Positions 42,790 to 55,140 of a stretch of 64,000 bases of DNA are shown in pieces. Origin of the DNA: Membranipora membranacea (lineage: Eukaryota; Bryozoa; Gymnolaemata; Cheilostomatida; Membraniporidae); contig OU612065.1 in assembly GCA_914767715.1 (NCBI GenBank), positions 34,102,001 through 34,166,000 of the forward strand. The letters run 5' to 3'. Under the pieces are notes generated by a model, which did no database searches, had not been told where the DNA came from, and was given only the letters and a program-made list of their open reading frames with translations. The first letter of the stretch is position 1; each line of letters opens with the position of its first letter. The translations under genes were made by a program, and so were the position numbers.

Positions 42790-43330
42790 GCTAGTTCTCT
42801 GGTCTACTATTTTAGCAGAGCTGTGAGAGCTTGTATTGTATTAATAATTTGAAATGTTGATATACCTCTTTGCGGTCTACTATTTTAGTAGCGCTGTCAG
42901 AGCTTGTATATTATTATTATTATTAACAATCTGAAATACTGATATACCTCTTTGCGGTCTACTATTTTAGTAGCGCTGTTAGAGTTTGTATATTATCAAT
43001 AATTTGAAATGTTGAAATAGCTCTTTGCGGTCTACTATTTTAGTAGCGCTGTTAGAGTTCGTATAGTATTAATAGACTAAGGAAAAAGATATTTATGCCC
43101 AAAAGTTTCTTGAAATAATTATTTTCTCGGGTCTGGTCACTACAGAAGTTCTCTGGTCTACATTTTAGTAGAGCTGTGAGCGCAGCGACATTCTTTGACC
43201 AACAATAACGACAAAAAGCGTAAAGTATTTTGTTCACAAAAAAATATCTTGTAATAATTACTTGCTCTGGTCTGGTCACTACAGAAGTTCTTTGGTCTAC
43301 ATTTTAGAAGAGCTGTGAGCGTAATGACAT
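42790..43330 (-). repeat. Six-fold leader repeat with small hairpins
   Basis: The motif ggtctactattttagtagcg (or variants) recurs near 42798, 42873, 42954, 43028, 43156 and 43294. The first four are spaced 73-81 bases apart and the last two about 138. Each carries a ctacta/tagtag stem. It lies between the primer-binding site and gag, where packaging or translation signals usually sit. Confidence 0.75.
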
Positions 43331-43385
43331 TCTAAGACCGGCAAGGAAAAGACTTTTCAATAAATTTCCAGATTACCTACCTTAC

Positions 43386-43410
43386 GCGTCCATCCCGCTT
43401 CTGCCACCAG
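43386..43410 (-). promoter_or_regulatory. Candidate primer-binding site
   Basis: The minus strand, one base inside the 5' LTR, reads tggtggcagaagcgggatgg. It begins TGG as tRNA 3' ends require and partly resembles the complement of initiator tRNA-Met (TGGTAGCAGAGGATGG). The tRNA cannot be named firmly. Confidence 0.5.
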
Positions 43411-43881
43411 TGTTGGGAAATTCTATCTTGTCAGGATAGCCAGCATGGGCTTGGCATAATTATTCCCGATCTCCAACTTGTTCTGATGAACGCGTAAGGC
43501 TTAACGGCAACCTGCCAGTCGAAAAGTCGGTTTAAAACAAGGCTACCAGCCAGGCATAAAAAATGTGTTGTTTATCAACTATACTATGATTTTATTGTGT
43601 ACTAACTATCTAACTAAAACTAACAGAGTTGCAAAGATTTAATGTATAAATCAGTAAAGATAATCAGTGCGTTTAGTCTCGTCCGCTAGCAAACATGAAG
43701 TGTCAAGTTGTAAGAGGGAAGAGTGTAAGCTTGCTAAAAATAGTTACTGTCGTAGCATTAATAAAGGATTATTATAACAGACAAAACATGTGTAGGAATA
43801 GAATGTATGATTAGAATGTATGAATAGAATGCGTCTTCAGTGCTTAATATATATAACAGTCAAAGACTGAAATTCCCCACA
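43411..43881 (-). repeat. 5' LTR of the gag-pro element
   Basis: 471 bases, tgttgggaaattctatc to attccccaca on the + strand. Confidence 0.9.
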
Positions 43882-44823
43882 CCTAGTTCAGGTAGCTTTG
43901 TTGATTTATATGAGTTCTTGATGTTTATATAACACTTATCCAGGATCTTGTCACCTCTAGTAGTGCATGTCACTTGCTGTTGGAAATGAGGCAGTTGTAC
44001 ATATGAGCTGTTGAAATCACCAAGCACTACGATGGTAGCGTTGGGATTTCCCCTCTCTAGAGTTTCTATGACGTCATGGATCTTCCTAACATCTTCCTTA
44101 ACAACCCCACTAGAGGGCGCCACAAACAATGTACAATATACTAGTACCACAATGATACAAGGGATTTCCCTTGGTAACCAGAATGGCCTTAGTCTGACTG
44201 TCATAATCTCTAATGTTCGTTCTGAGTGGGTCGACACAATTGAACCTTGATCGCACCACTTATCATTTATGTAAATTAATAAACCACCACCTTGATTTTT
44301 ATTGGTGGTGGTCTGACTTCTGTCGCACCGAAGAGTCCAAAAGCCATCTAGAGCTACCTGAGAGTCTAAGAAAATTGTCATGGAGCCATGTTTCTGTCAA
44401 AGCAATCAGACAGCAGTTTTGAAGTTGGTTAGTTTGGAATGCTGCCTCCAGCTGATCTACTTTGTTGTATAGTCTGTTGACATTAGACAGGAAGATGCTG
44501 GGTAAGGGAGTTCTGATCTTCCCATTACACTTACTGTCTCTTAGTTTTTGTCTTGCTCCTGATCTCTTCCCTCTTTTCTTACTCCTCAGAATTTCCGGAG
44601 ATTGACACTTGACTACTTTTCTATATTTAGTGTCCCAGAGGTGCTTCTGTACAGTTTTTGTGGTTCTGCCAATATGTAGGAGAGTTCTACGATCTATCTT
44701 GAGACAGTAGGCTGATGGTAGAGTGCCTTAACTGGTATAAAATAGCTAAAACTCAGATAATTTTCAGGAGCACTTTCAAAACAAGGCCGCCATTTTTCGG
44801 CGCCAATTTGAAAAAAAACAAAA
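43882..44823 (-). pseudogene. LINE copy B, endonuclease half and 5' leader
   Basis: The frame 44381-43882 carries the endonuclease without the frameshift of copy A (IVVLVYCTLFVAPSSG is continuous) and includes LGDFNSSYVQLPHF. It stops at LPELG because of the LTR element. Upstream, 44385-44741 encodes the basic leader and a TETWL endonuclease motif in another frame. The leader extends past tataaaat to an A/T-rich edge near 44823, further than in copy A. Confidence 0.85.
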
Positions 44824-44824
44824 A

Positions 44825-45490
44825 AAAACTTAAACTTGTTTTTTTTAAATGTTTTACAAAATTAGCCGTCAAGAAAAAACTAAAAAAGGGAAGAAAATCA
44901 ATCAAGATGGCGAAAAAAATAATCAGAACATCAACATTTGAACAATTTATAATTGAGTATTGAACATAAATTAAATGGTATATTGTTAAAAGTAGATGCT
45001 ATCATATTAACTAAGAAGTTATTTGAAGTTAAGTATAGCTTGAACATATTAAAAATGCGCGAAAAATTAGAATTTACTAACATAAATGGTGGACATGTCT
45101 TGTTTACCAATTGATGTCCAGTTATGCTAGTAAAATATATCTTGAGCACTGGTAGATGTAGAAGGTGTAATGACCCTGATAATTCATTAGTTGGTACCAG
45201 GTGATTAGGAATGATTTGTATATTACATTTCAACCTGAATGCTCTCTTTTGGAGTAAAAATATGTCCTTTAGTATATAGTTTGGTGATAGGTTGTAGTAA
45301 ATATGGATACTACTTATGATGTGGCAAAAAATTAAATGATGGTAAAGTATATAAGAGGTTTTGTTGTCAAAAAACTCCTACAAAGTTGTTATTGCCTTTG
45401 CTTCCTTTTAACGGACTAAGGAAACATGGTCATGCCATGTTAGCCTGTCATTCATGATGAAGCCTAACCGTTTTCATTCAGGCTTTATCA
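44825..45490 (-). pseudogene. LINE-2 C-terminal fragment, copy b
   Basis: The minus frame 44931-45233 reads IQIIPNHLVPTNELSGSLHL and onwards, with a 4-codon deletion relative to copy a (RDM lost after IFN). The upstream LTWHDHV block is present but out of frame. Confidence 0.7.
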
Positions 45491-45622
45491 ACAGACTAGC
45501 TGGTTCAGACTGACATTAGTAGGGGAATGTCAACTGATTTGCTGACTATGTTTATAATAAATACTGTAAAAAAATACATTTACCTAATCTTATCATAACA
45601 CTATATGTGTTCTCTGTTATAG

Positions 45623-45660
45623 TCTAGGATCTCTGACCAGCCTAAAGGAGCTGTTGTTAG
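45623..45660 (+). pseudogene. Truncated type-2 LRR exon
   Basis: It has a good acceptor (ttctctgttatag) and LGSLTSLKELLL, then runs into unrelated sequence with an immediate TAG. The remaining 100 bases and donor are lost. Inclusion would terminate the protein. Confidence 0.75.
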
Positions 45661-45981
45661 CATAGCTGTTGGTGATAGGTGGTTTTGGTATGACAACACC
45701 TGGGAGTTAGAATCTAAAATACAAATATAGAATTTATTCTAAAGTCATAGATACCGAAGCACAATCCAAGTATTTACATTAAATCTGAGGTGCTCATATT
45801 CTCAAAAGATTTCATGCGGGGTTGGGCTTAAGCTAGTTCAGGCTTGATCAACAGTCTAACTGGTTCAGACTGCCGTTATCAGGGGATTATCAACTGATTT
45901 ACTGACTGTCCCTATAAAAAATACTACATAAAAATACATTACCGAATCTTCTCACATCACAATCTGTGTTCTCTGTTATAG

Positions 45982-46122
45982 TTTAGGAACACTGACCAGC
46001 CTGGAAGAGCTGACGTTAGATGATAATAAAACACTGACAGAGTTACCAGATGAGATCGGGGGATTGAAGAGTCTACAGACATTAAATGTATCAGAGTGTG
46101 GCCTCACCAGTCTGACAAGCAG
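45982..46122 (+). CDS. LRR exon 12 (type 2)
   Basis: 141 bases, phase 2-2: LGTLTSLEELTLDDNKTLTE, LPDEIGGLKSLQTL, NVSECGLTSLTS. The last LPS step is LTS here, the only such change in the set. Confidence 0.85.
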
Positions 46123-46134
46123 GTAAATATATAT

Positions 46135-48058
46135 ATTTATATACATTCATTACATATTGAGTTTGAGTCGCTTTAAGAACATATTGATGTGCACTGAAAG
46201 AACTTATGTATATATAAATATATATATTGATTGCATGTTGAGTTTAGGAACTCTAAGAACTTATTGATGTGTGCTGAATCTCAAGCTCTAAGCTGAAAAT
46301 ATTGCATTGTGAGACTGGTGTGTAGAACACAATTACCAACAAGGTGACCCTCGATTGCAATTTTTTGTCAAATTTTTATAGCACTGTAGGACGTAAATAT
46401 TAACTGCATGATATTGTCATAAACCAACTTTATGGCAGGATATTAAGGATTTGTCTTAAGTGCTGTTGGGCAGAGTTTTGGGTATACCAATTCGCCAGAT
46501 CTGCGAGAGATAGAATTTACAATACAAGTATGGAATTTATGGAATCCTACTGATATGCAAAGTATGCCTGGAATCGTCAATATGATATACGTATTAGATT
46601 TCATTCCTTTTTAGGGCAGTTGTGTGCAATATAAACATATAGGAATGGAAAGTGATATACCTACTCAAGAATATTATGAAGATCATCTTTAGGATCATAT
46701 CCCCTTGTAAAAATCACTGACCCAGCTTTGTTGCCAGTATTATAGGAGTTGCTTGCACCGATGTGTTTGTATACGCTGTTTGTCAGGTTTTTGGATAAGC
46801 CAACCGCAAGGAATATTTATAATAGAAAAGGCAATTTCAAATATCGTAGCCTATTGACCGTTGGTGTGCGGTCTTTGTATTAAACCTGTGGCCAAACGTC
46901 TCTGGGCATCACTGCCAAGAAAATTTATGTTGTAAGGTAGGAATTAATGAGCTATTTTTTAGTTAGCTGCAAACGATATTCCGCTAATATTTAAAACTTG
47001 CAGATACTATAAATGGCAAAAAGATTTTCCCATATAAATTGTAAAACTAATAATTCATACATTACTATCAATCTATTTATAAGCGGACATACTCTCCAAA
47101 TATTACCAGACACCAAACTCCAGGGGATGGTTTCAATAAGAGACTCAAACATCTCTTATAGCTTCAAAATTCAGCAATAAATAGATATACAGACATAATG
47201 TTTCCCATCATTCAGTAAGTGTTTGCATTGCTGTTTGTCCGGTTATTTTATATCAGCAAGCTTTGAAAAATAGAAATTAGAGAAGAAATTTGAGAATATC
47301 AAATTTTATTTTACATCCAAAATATACAATCCCCTTTGTTAGAACTTACCTGTTCCCAAGTTGTAGACTGGGCATGTTACAGTGAGCAGGTTATCTTTCT
47401 GTTTAGCCAATGCAGAATGACAACCCAAGGCCTGCAGGTCAGATTCACTTTCTCCCATCTCTTTCCAGGTTAATAGATCACCCAATAGTGATTCCGTACA
47501 TGTGCTCCATTTTGGCACCAAACATCTCATAAAAGTTTGTTTACATTGATAAGGAAGAATTTGATGTCAGGAGTGGGACTCTCATAAACAATGCCCTATA
47601 CTATCAAACAATAATTACTGATAAATAAATTTACTAATTTTTCTCAGTAAATAGTGATTATTTTTTTAAAAACATTATAGCTGCACATTCCTCCGCTATA
47701 TTTGACTCTGCGGATGGATTTTTGAAAGCTTATTTTCTTTATTTAAAAGAAAGTAAAATATGAAAAACTGTAGTAATACAATACATTTGACTACTCATTC
47801 TTTTCCCGAGTTCAGTTTTTAGTTATATTACAATGGCTAGGCTCGATGTGATTACCATGATGTCGAAGTTATTAGGATGTAAATTTGAGCATAGCAAATT
47901 GGTAAAAGTAACTTGCATTTTTTGTCCCTAATATTACCCCCCACACAAGAAAACTGCTGCATGTGTAGTAACAAGTCTCTATAATGAATGCTGGACCTGA
48001 ACCGCAGGCCATCTTCAAATCAGAGGTGCTCATACTCTAAACCTTTGACACGGGGTTA
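46135..48058. repeat. Intronic repeat unit U, copy 4
   Basis: Full-length and close to copy 3. The minus-strand exon-like frame 47339-47530 is open (MRCLVPKWSTCTESLLGDLL) with its gtaagt donor. It ends at the cacggggttata junction followed by LINE C. Confidence 0.8.
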
Positions 48059-48377
48059 TATGTATGTTAGTATGTCATTGTATTCATCTTATTCACTGAG
48101 AAATAAAATGTTTGTGTAATGTGCTCTGGGTAAAAACTTATAAAATATTGCACCAAAAATAATAAAAAGATATAATAAAAGACACACAATCTATTTAGTT
48201 ATCTAGTAAAGAGTATACTATTCAAAAGTCTGACACTTTCCGCCCTGAAACATTTGGCACGGATTTGAACTCTGTGTCTTATGGCAGTGTAACGACCTGA
48301 TGGAAGTTGGTCAAGTATCAGTACAGGCTCGCTGGAGGTGGCAACCATTCGAAGACTTTTAGTCTTGAGTTTACTTA
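48059..48377 (-). mobile_element. Jockey-like LINE, copy C (3' end only)
   Basis: About 320 bases matching the 3' end of copies A and B, including LPSGRYTAIRHRVQIRA. It has the same junction with unit U on the left and joins LINE-2 sequence on the right (cttatgaaaaaaaaacaaac). It is best read as an internally deleted duplicate of copy B, not a new insertion. Confidence 0.8.
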
Positions 48378-48379
48378 TG

Positions 48380-48965
48380 AAAAAAAAACAAACTTAAACA
48401 TGTTTTTTTTTAAATGTTTTACAAAATTAGCCGTCAAGAAAAAACTAAAAAAGGGAAAAAAATCAATCAAGATGGCGAAAAAAATAATCAGAACATCAGC
48501 ATTTGAATAATTTATAATTGAGTATTGAACATAAATTAAATGGTATATTGTTAAAAGTAGATGCTATCATATTAACTAAGAAGTTATTTGAAGTTAAGTG
48601 TAGCTTGAAAATGTCTCTCATATTAAAAATGCGCGAAAAATTAGAATTTTCTAACATAAATGGTGGACATGTCTTGTTTATCAATTGATGTCCAGTTATG
48701 CTAGTAAAATATATGTTGAGCACTGGTAGAGGTAGAAGGTGTAATGACCCTGATAATTCATTAGTTGGTACCAGGTGATTAGGAATGATTTGTATATTAC
48801 ATATCAACCTGAATGCTCTTTTTTGGAGTAAAAATATGTCATTTAGTATATAGTTAGGTGATAGGTTGTAGTAAATATGGATACTACTTATGATGTGACA
48901 ATAAATTAAATGATGGTAAAGTATATAAGATGTTTTGTGGTCAAAAAACTCCTACAAAGTTGTTA
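48380..48965 (-). pseudogene. LINE-2 C-terminal fragment, copy c
   Basis: Minus frame 48496-48807, IQIIPNHLVPTNELSGSLHL to KLFKC. It is continuous on its 5' side with the 182-bp satellite array, whose first unit still contains the LTWHDHV codons. Confidence 0.7.
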
Positions 48966-49690
48966 TTGCCTTTGCTTCCTTTTAACGGACTAAGGAAACA
49001 TGGTCATGCCATGTTAGCCTGTCATTCATGATGAAACCTAACCGTTTTCATTCAGGCTTTATCAACAGACTAACTGGTTCAGACTGACATTAGTAGGGGA
49101 ATGTCAACTGATTTGCTGACTATGTTTATAATAAATACTGTAAAAAAATGCCTTTGCTTCCTTTTAACGGACTAAGGAAACATGGTCATGCCATGTTAGC
49201 CGGTCATTCATGATGAAACCTAACTGTTTTCATTCAGGCTTTACCAACAGACTAACTGGTTCAGACTCACATTAGTAGGGGAATGTCAACTGATTTGCTG
49301 ACTATGTTTATAATAAATACTGTAAAAAAATGCCTTTGCTTCCTTTTAACGGACTAAGGAAACATGGTCATGCCATGTTAGCCTGTCATTCATGATGAAA
49401 CCTAACCGTTTTCATTCAGGCTTTATCAACAGACTAACTGGTTCAGACTCACATTAGTAGGGGAGTGTCAACTGATTTGCTGACTATGTTTATAATAAAT
49501 ACTGTAAAAAATGCCTTTGCTACCTTTTTACTGACACAGGAAACATGGTCATGCCATGTTAGCCTGTCATTCATGATTAAACCTAGCAGTTTTCGTTCAG
49601 GCTTTATCAACAGACTAACTGGTTCAGACTGACATTATTATGGGAATATCAACTGATTCTCTGACTATGTCCATAATAAATACTGTAAAA
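48966..49690. repeat. 182-bp satellite array 1 (four units)
   Basis: Units start tgcctttgcttccttttaac at 48966, 49149, 49331 and 49512. Each joins a minus-strand LINE-2 RT fragment (GFIMNDRLTWHDHVS) to the lead-in sequence of a type-2 LRR exon. The last unit carries the older variant cctttttactgacacagg. Confidence 0.85.
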
Positions 49691-49742
49691 AAATACATTT
49701 ACCTAATCCTATCATAACACTATCATGTGTTCTCTCTTATAG

Positions 49743-49883
49743 TCTGGGATCACTCACCAGCCTAGAGGTGCTGAGGTTAGATGGTAATGAATCACTGACC
49801 GAGTTACCAGATGAGATCGAGGGACTGAAGTGTCTGCGGAAGTTATATGTACGAAGGTGTGGCCTCACCAGTCTGCCAAGCAG
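49743..49883 (+). CDS. LRR exon 13 (type 2)
   Basis: 141 bases, phase 2-2: LGSLTSLEVLRLDGNESLTE, LPDEIEGLKCLRKL, YVRRCGLTSLPS. It is almost identical to exon 11, differing at the LDG/LGG position. Confidence 0.85.
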
Positions 49884-49919
49884 GTAAATATGATATATAT
49901 ATATATATGTATATGTATA

Positions 49920-50045
49920 TATAGAGGGAAACTGTGATTGTGTCAGCTAACTTGGCCAAAGATATGTCCACAGAGTAAGGATACAGAGGTGAAACTTTAA
50001 TGAGAGTCATAGTGCCTTCGGTTTTGGATTCACTGTGGGAAAATC
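49920..50045. repeat. Left-arm fragment of fold-back element F
   Basis: The stretch gtgattgtgtcagctaactt to cactgtgggaaaatcatcaa matches the left arm of the complete copy at 55471, then breaks off into segment V at gtaaagtaaaactgataaag. Confidence 0.65.
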
Positions 50046-51624
50046 ATCAATGTAAAGTAAAACTGATAAAGTGGAAAAGAAACTGTAGTCTGGAAGCTGT
50101 CACGTAAAATATTGAGAGATGACGGCATCTCAACTACCACGTTCCATCCTATTACCTAAGCTTAGCCAGTCGTTTTTATCAATCAGTCACCAGCCTGCAT
50201 ATTGCTATATTACTGTATTTTTCTGTATAATATATTTTGTGTGTGTCAGGATGTAAAGAAAAGCAGTTAATTGAATGCATATGAGAAGTTTGGAACAGCT
50301 GTTGGATATCACATACTGCTATAAACATTATTTACATCAAAACATTAGATCATTTTTCAATAAATAATACTAATACTGAGGGCAAAGTTACCTCGCGTAC
50401 CATTCTAACTAATAGTAAAAAACTATTAAAGGACCAAAGCAATATAAAGTCTAGCTAGTGCTGCAGTAGCCTGTCTTGACAAGCTTTGTTCGGTGGGGGG
50501 TGGGGGAAAATGCAAGAGTTGACAAACTTCGTTCTCCACCCCAACCGAACAAAGCTTGTCAAGACAGGCTAGTCCTGCAGTAGTCATGCAACAGTTTTAC
50601 ACTGAAAGATTCATAGCACTTCTGGGTAACAATCATGTAAAGTGGTAGAAATCATCATCCTGCTGACCTAATGAATATATGCCATGTGCTGTACAAGTAA
50701 AATAAACTAGCACTTTAGAGCTTCCTACTTTCCTTCCAAACTGGAACCACTCACACCAGTGGATAAAAAAACTCTTATGATGAGGGTTGCCATAACAAAC
50801 TCCATATAAATCCCTCTAGTTGCTAGTATATACACCAACACCAGTTAACTGCAGTTCTCTAATTGTGTACTACTGTGTAATTGTTAGCACTCTGTGTGTA
50901 TGGACTATCGAATCCACCTGAGCAATCAACTTCATTATGTGTCTTGCAAAGGTTGTGTCTAAGATTTTGTTTTGAGCCGTGAAAAAGTGGTTGGCATACT
51001 TTCAAATTATTACAACTGTCTACTATTCGATATAAAGTAGGTGAAATATGATAAGGATTCGGATGAAATCCAAAATATGACACAACAAAATTGTTTCAAC
51101 TGGTTTTCCTCTGCCTAAACTCATCCAGAACATTTCAACATAAAAAGGAGGGGATAACATTTATCACTTTCTATTAGAATCAATATTAACTTGGTCCACT
51201 GCAGCAATTCAAATAGCAGTCCCGCCAATAACAAAGAAGCCAAGATCTTACATACCTTCCCTTGAACTGGAGCATAAAAATAATTATCCCGACAAATCAT
51301 ACAATAGAATCTACAATAGATTCAATATAGCTTCGATTATCTTTATTATATGTCAATTATTTAAAAACTCCACTACTAAATTAAATGTCTAAATAGATGC
51401 AATTTTATATCAGACATATCAGTCTATTTGTAAGTCCGCTGACACAATGAGTTTTGTAGCCACTTATATAGTGAAAAAAACCTTTAATATTCTCACTGAA
51501 ACTTGTGTTGTTCAATCATTGTTCCAATTTTTTATTAGCTGTATAATAGAACTTCACTCTAATTATCAGAACCTAGTCACTAAGTTAACCTGGTCCTGGC
51601 ATTAGCTGTTTGATGTTATAAGTT
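50046..51624. repeat. Intron segment V, copy 2
   Basis: Nearly identical to 57799-59375. It includes the palindromic MITE at 50467 and the 74-codon minus frame 50859-51083. No exon was found. Confidence 0.8.
50467..50571. mobile_element. 105-bp palindromic MITE
   Basis: The ends TAGCCTGTCTTGACAAGCTT and its inverted copy enclose a G-rich loop (cggtggggggtggggg). The flanking ctgcag on both sides may be part of the target duplication. Copy 1 of segment V lacks it. Confidence 0.8.
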
Positions 51625-52250
51625 CCTTTTAACGGACTAAGGAAACATGGTCATGCCATGTTAGCCGGTCATTCATGATGAAACCTAACCGTTTTCATTC
51701 AGGCTTTACCAACAGACTAACTGGTTCAGACTCACATTAGTAGGGGAATGTCAACTGATTTGCTGACTATGTTTATAATAAATACTGTAAAAAAATGCCT
51801 TTGCTTCCTTTTAACGGACTAAGGAAACATGGTCATGCCATTTTAGCCTGTCATTCATGATGAAACCTAACCGTTTTCATTCAGGCTTTATCAACAGACT
51901 AACTGGTTCAGACTGACATTAGTAGGGGAATGTCAACTGATTTGCTGACTAGGTTTATAATAAATACTGTAAAAAAATGCCTTTGCTTCCTTTTAACGGA
52001 CTAAGGAAACATGGTCATGCCATGTTAGCATGTCATTCATGATGAAACCTAACCGTTTTCATTCAGGCTTTATCAACAGACTAACTGGTTCAGACTGACA
52101 TTAGTAGGGGAATGTCAACTGATTTGCTGACTATGTTTATAATAAATACTGTAAAAAAATGCCTTTGCTTCCTTTTAACGGACTAAGGAAACATGGTCAT
52201 GCCATGTTAGCCTGTCATTCATGATGAAACCTAACCGTTTTCATTCAGGC
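51625..52250. repeat. 182-bp satellite array 2
   Basis: Three full units and one partial unit, beginning ccttttaacggactaaggaa. The last unit merges into the exon lead-in (cttgatcgacagtctaactg). The array is shared with 59376-60003. Confidence 0.85.
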
Positions 52251-52388
52251 TTGATCGACAGTCTAACTGGTTCAGACTGACGTTATCAGGGGATTATCAA
52301 CTGATTTACTGACTATCCCTATAAAAAATACTACATAAAAATACATTACCGAATCTTATCGCATCACAATCTGTGTTCTCTGTTATAG

Positions 52389-52529
52389 TCTAGGAACACT
52401 GACCAGCCTGGAAGAGCTGACGTTAGATGATAATAAAACACTGACAGAGTTACCAGATGAGATCGGGGGATTGAAGAGTCTACGGACTTTAAATGTATCA
52501 GAGTGTGGCCTCACCAGTCTGCCAAGCAG
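52389..52529 (+). CDS. LRR exon 14 (type 2)
   Basis: 141 bases, phase 2-2: LGTLTSLEELTLDDNKTLTE, LPDEIGGLKSLRTL, NVSECGLTSLPS. The duplicate exon at 60140 differs only at the R/Q position. Confidence 0.85.
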
Positions 52530-52539
52530 GTAAATATGA

Positions 52540-54490
52540 TATATTTATATACATTCATTACATATTGAGTTTGAGTCGCTTTAAGAACATATTGATGTGC
52601 ACTGAAAGAACTTATGTATATATAAATAAATATATAAATAAATATATAAATATATGTATATATATATAAATTCATTGCATGTTGAGTTTAGGAACTCTAA
52701 GAACTTATTGATGTGTGCTGAATCTCAAGCTCTAAGCTGAAAATATTGCATTATGAGACTGGTGTGTAGAATACAATTACCAACAAGGTGACCCTCGATT
52801 GCAATTTTTTGTCAACTTTTTATAGCACTGTAGGACGTAAATATTAACTGCATGATATTGTCATAAACCAACTTTATGGCAGGATATTAAGGATTTGTCT
52901 TAAGTGCTGTTGGTCAGAGTTTTGGGTATACCAATTCGCCAGATCTGCGAGAGATAGAATTTACAATACAAGTATGGAATTTATGGAATCCTACTGATAT
53001 GCAAATTATGCCTGGAATCGTCAATATGATATAAGTATTAGATTTAATCCCTTTTTAGGGCAGTTGTGTGCAATATAAACATATAGGAATGGAAAGTGAT
53101 ATACCTACTCAAGAATATTATGAAGATCATCTTTAGGGTCATATCCCCTTGTAAAAATCACTGACCCAGCTTTGTTGCCAGTATTATAGGAGTTGCTTGC
53201 ACCGATGTGTTTGTATACGCTGTTTGTCAGGTTTTTGGATAAGCCAACCGCAAGGAATATTGATAATAGAAAAGGCAATTGAAAATATCGTAGCCTATTG
53301 ACCGTTGGTGTGCGGTCTTTGTATTAAACCTGTGGCCAAACATCTCTGGGCATCACTGCCAAGGAAATTTATGTTGTAAGGTAGGAATTAATGAGCTATT
53401 TTGTTAGTTAACTGCAAACGATATTCCGCTAATAATTAAAAGTTGCAGATACTATAAATGGCAAAAAGATTTTCCCAAATAAATTGTAAAACCAATAATT
53501 CATACATTACTATCAATCTATTTATAAGCGGTCATATACTCTCCAAATATTACCAGATTCCAAACTCCAGGGGATGGTTTCAATAAGAGACTCAAAAGAT
53601 CTCTTATAGCTTCAAAATTCAGCAATAAATAGATAGACAGACATAATGTTTCCCATCATTCAGTAAGTGTTTGCATTGCTGTTTGTCCGGTTTTTTTATA
53701 TCAGCAAGCTTTGAAAAATAGAAATTAGAGAAGATATTTGAGAATATCAAATTTTATTTTACATCCAAAATATATAATCCCCTTTGTTAGAACTTACCTG
53801 TCTCAGAGTTGTAGGCTGGGCATGTTACAGAGACCAGGTTATCTTTTTGTTAAGCCAATGCAGAATCACAACCCAAGGCCTGCAGGTCAGATTCACTTTC
53901 TCCCATCTCTATCCAGGTTAATAGATCACCCAATAGTGATTCCGTACATGTGCTCCATTTTGGCGCCAAACATCTCGTAAAAGTTTGTTTACATTGATAA
54001 GGAAGAATTTGATGTCAGGAGTGGGACTCTCATAAACAATGCCCTATACTATCAAACAATAATTACTGATAAATAAATTTACTAATTTTTCTCAGTAAAT
54101 AGTAATCACTTTTTGAAAATCATTATAGCTGCGCATTCCTCAGCTATATTTGACTCTGCGGATGGATTTTTGAAAGCTGATTATCTATATTTCAAAGAAA
54201 GTAAAATATGAAAAACTGTAGGAATACAATACATTTGACTACTCATTCTTTTCCCGAGTTCAGTTTTTAGTTATATTACAATGGCTAGGCTCGATGTGAT
54301 TACCATGCTGTCAAAGTTATTAGGATGTAAATTTGAGCATAGCAAATTGGTAAAAGTAACTTGCATTTTTTGTCCCTAATATTACCTCCCACACAAGAAA
54401 ACTGCTGCATGTGTAGTATCAAGTCTCTATACTGAATGCTGGACCTGAACCTTCAAATCTGAGGTGCTCATACTCTAAACCTTTCACACT
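52540..54490. repeat. Intronic repeat unit U, copy 5
   Basis: Full-length, with an ataaatatataaataaat microsatellite near 52625-52670. The minus-strand frame is interrupted (TAA in place of the CAG-type codon). LINE-2 follows directly without a Jockey-like LINE. Confidence 0.8.
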
Positions 54491-55140
54491 GGGTTATAGG
54501 CTTAAACTTGTTTTTTTTTAAATGTTTTACAAAATTAGCTGTCAAGAAAAAACTAAAAAAGGGAAAAAAATCAATCAAGATGGCGAAAAAAAAAATCAGA
54601 ACATCAACATTTGAATAATTTATAATTGAGTAATGAACATAAATTAAATGGTATATTGTTAAAAGTAGATGCTATCATATTAACTAAGAAGTTATTTGAA
54701 GTTAAGTGTAGCTTGAAAATGTCTCTGATATTAAAAATGCGCGAAAATTTAGAATTTTCTAACAAAAATGGTGGACATGTCTTGTTTATCAATTGATGTC
54801 CTGTTATGCTAATAAAATATATGTTGAGCACTGATAGATGTAGAAGGTGTAAAGACCCTGATAATTCGTTAGTTGGTACCAGGTGATTAGGAATGATTTG
54901 TATATTACGTATCAACCTGAATGCTTTTTTCTGGAGTAAAAATAAGTCATCTCGTATATAGTATCTTTGGATACTACTTATGATGTGGCAAAAAATTAAA
55001 TGATGGTAAAGTATAAAGATGTTTTGTTGTCAAAAAAGGCCTACAAAGTTTTACTTGCCTTTGCTACCTTTTTACTGACACAGGAAACATGGTCATGCCA
55101 TGTTAGCCTGTCATTCATGATGAAACCTAACAGTTTTCGT
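54490..55140 (-). pseudogene. LINE-2 C-terminal fragment, copy d
   Basis: Minus frame 54604-54915. It preserves, near 54926-54935, the uninterrupted site gtaaaaataagtc into which the 364-bp element inserted in the duplicate copy. Confidence 0.7.

Larger units (their letters stand above)
39390..43881 (-). mobile_element. Ty3-like LTR retrotransposon, gag-pro only
   Basis: The LTRs at 39390-39834 and 43411-43881 are inside LINE B and bounded by a 4-bp duplication, ccta (39386-39389 and 43882-43885). By eye they differ by about six substitutions and one 26-bp indel, so insertion is recent. The internal order on the minus strand is primer-binding-site candidate, repetitive leader, gag, pro, about 0.5 kb of non-coding sequence, polypurine tract. 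RT, RNase H and integrase are missing. The protein ends where the RT would begin. Confidence 0.9.

Noticed and set aside
48966-49690. CRISPR-like array from evenly spaced repeats
   Set aside because: The period is 182 bp, units are nearly identical with no unique spacers, and the genome is eukaryotic; this is a satellite.
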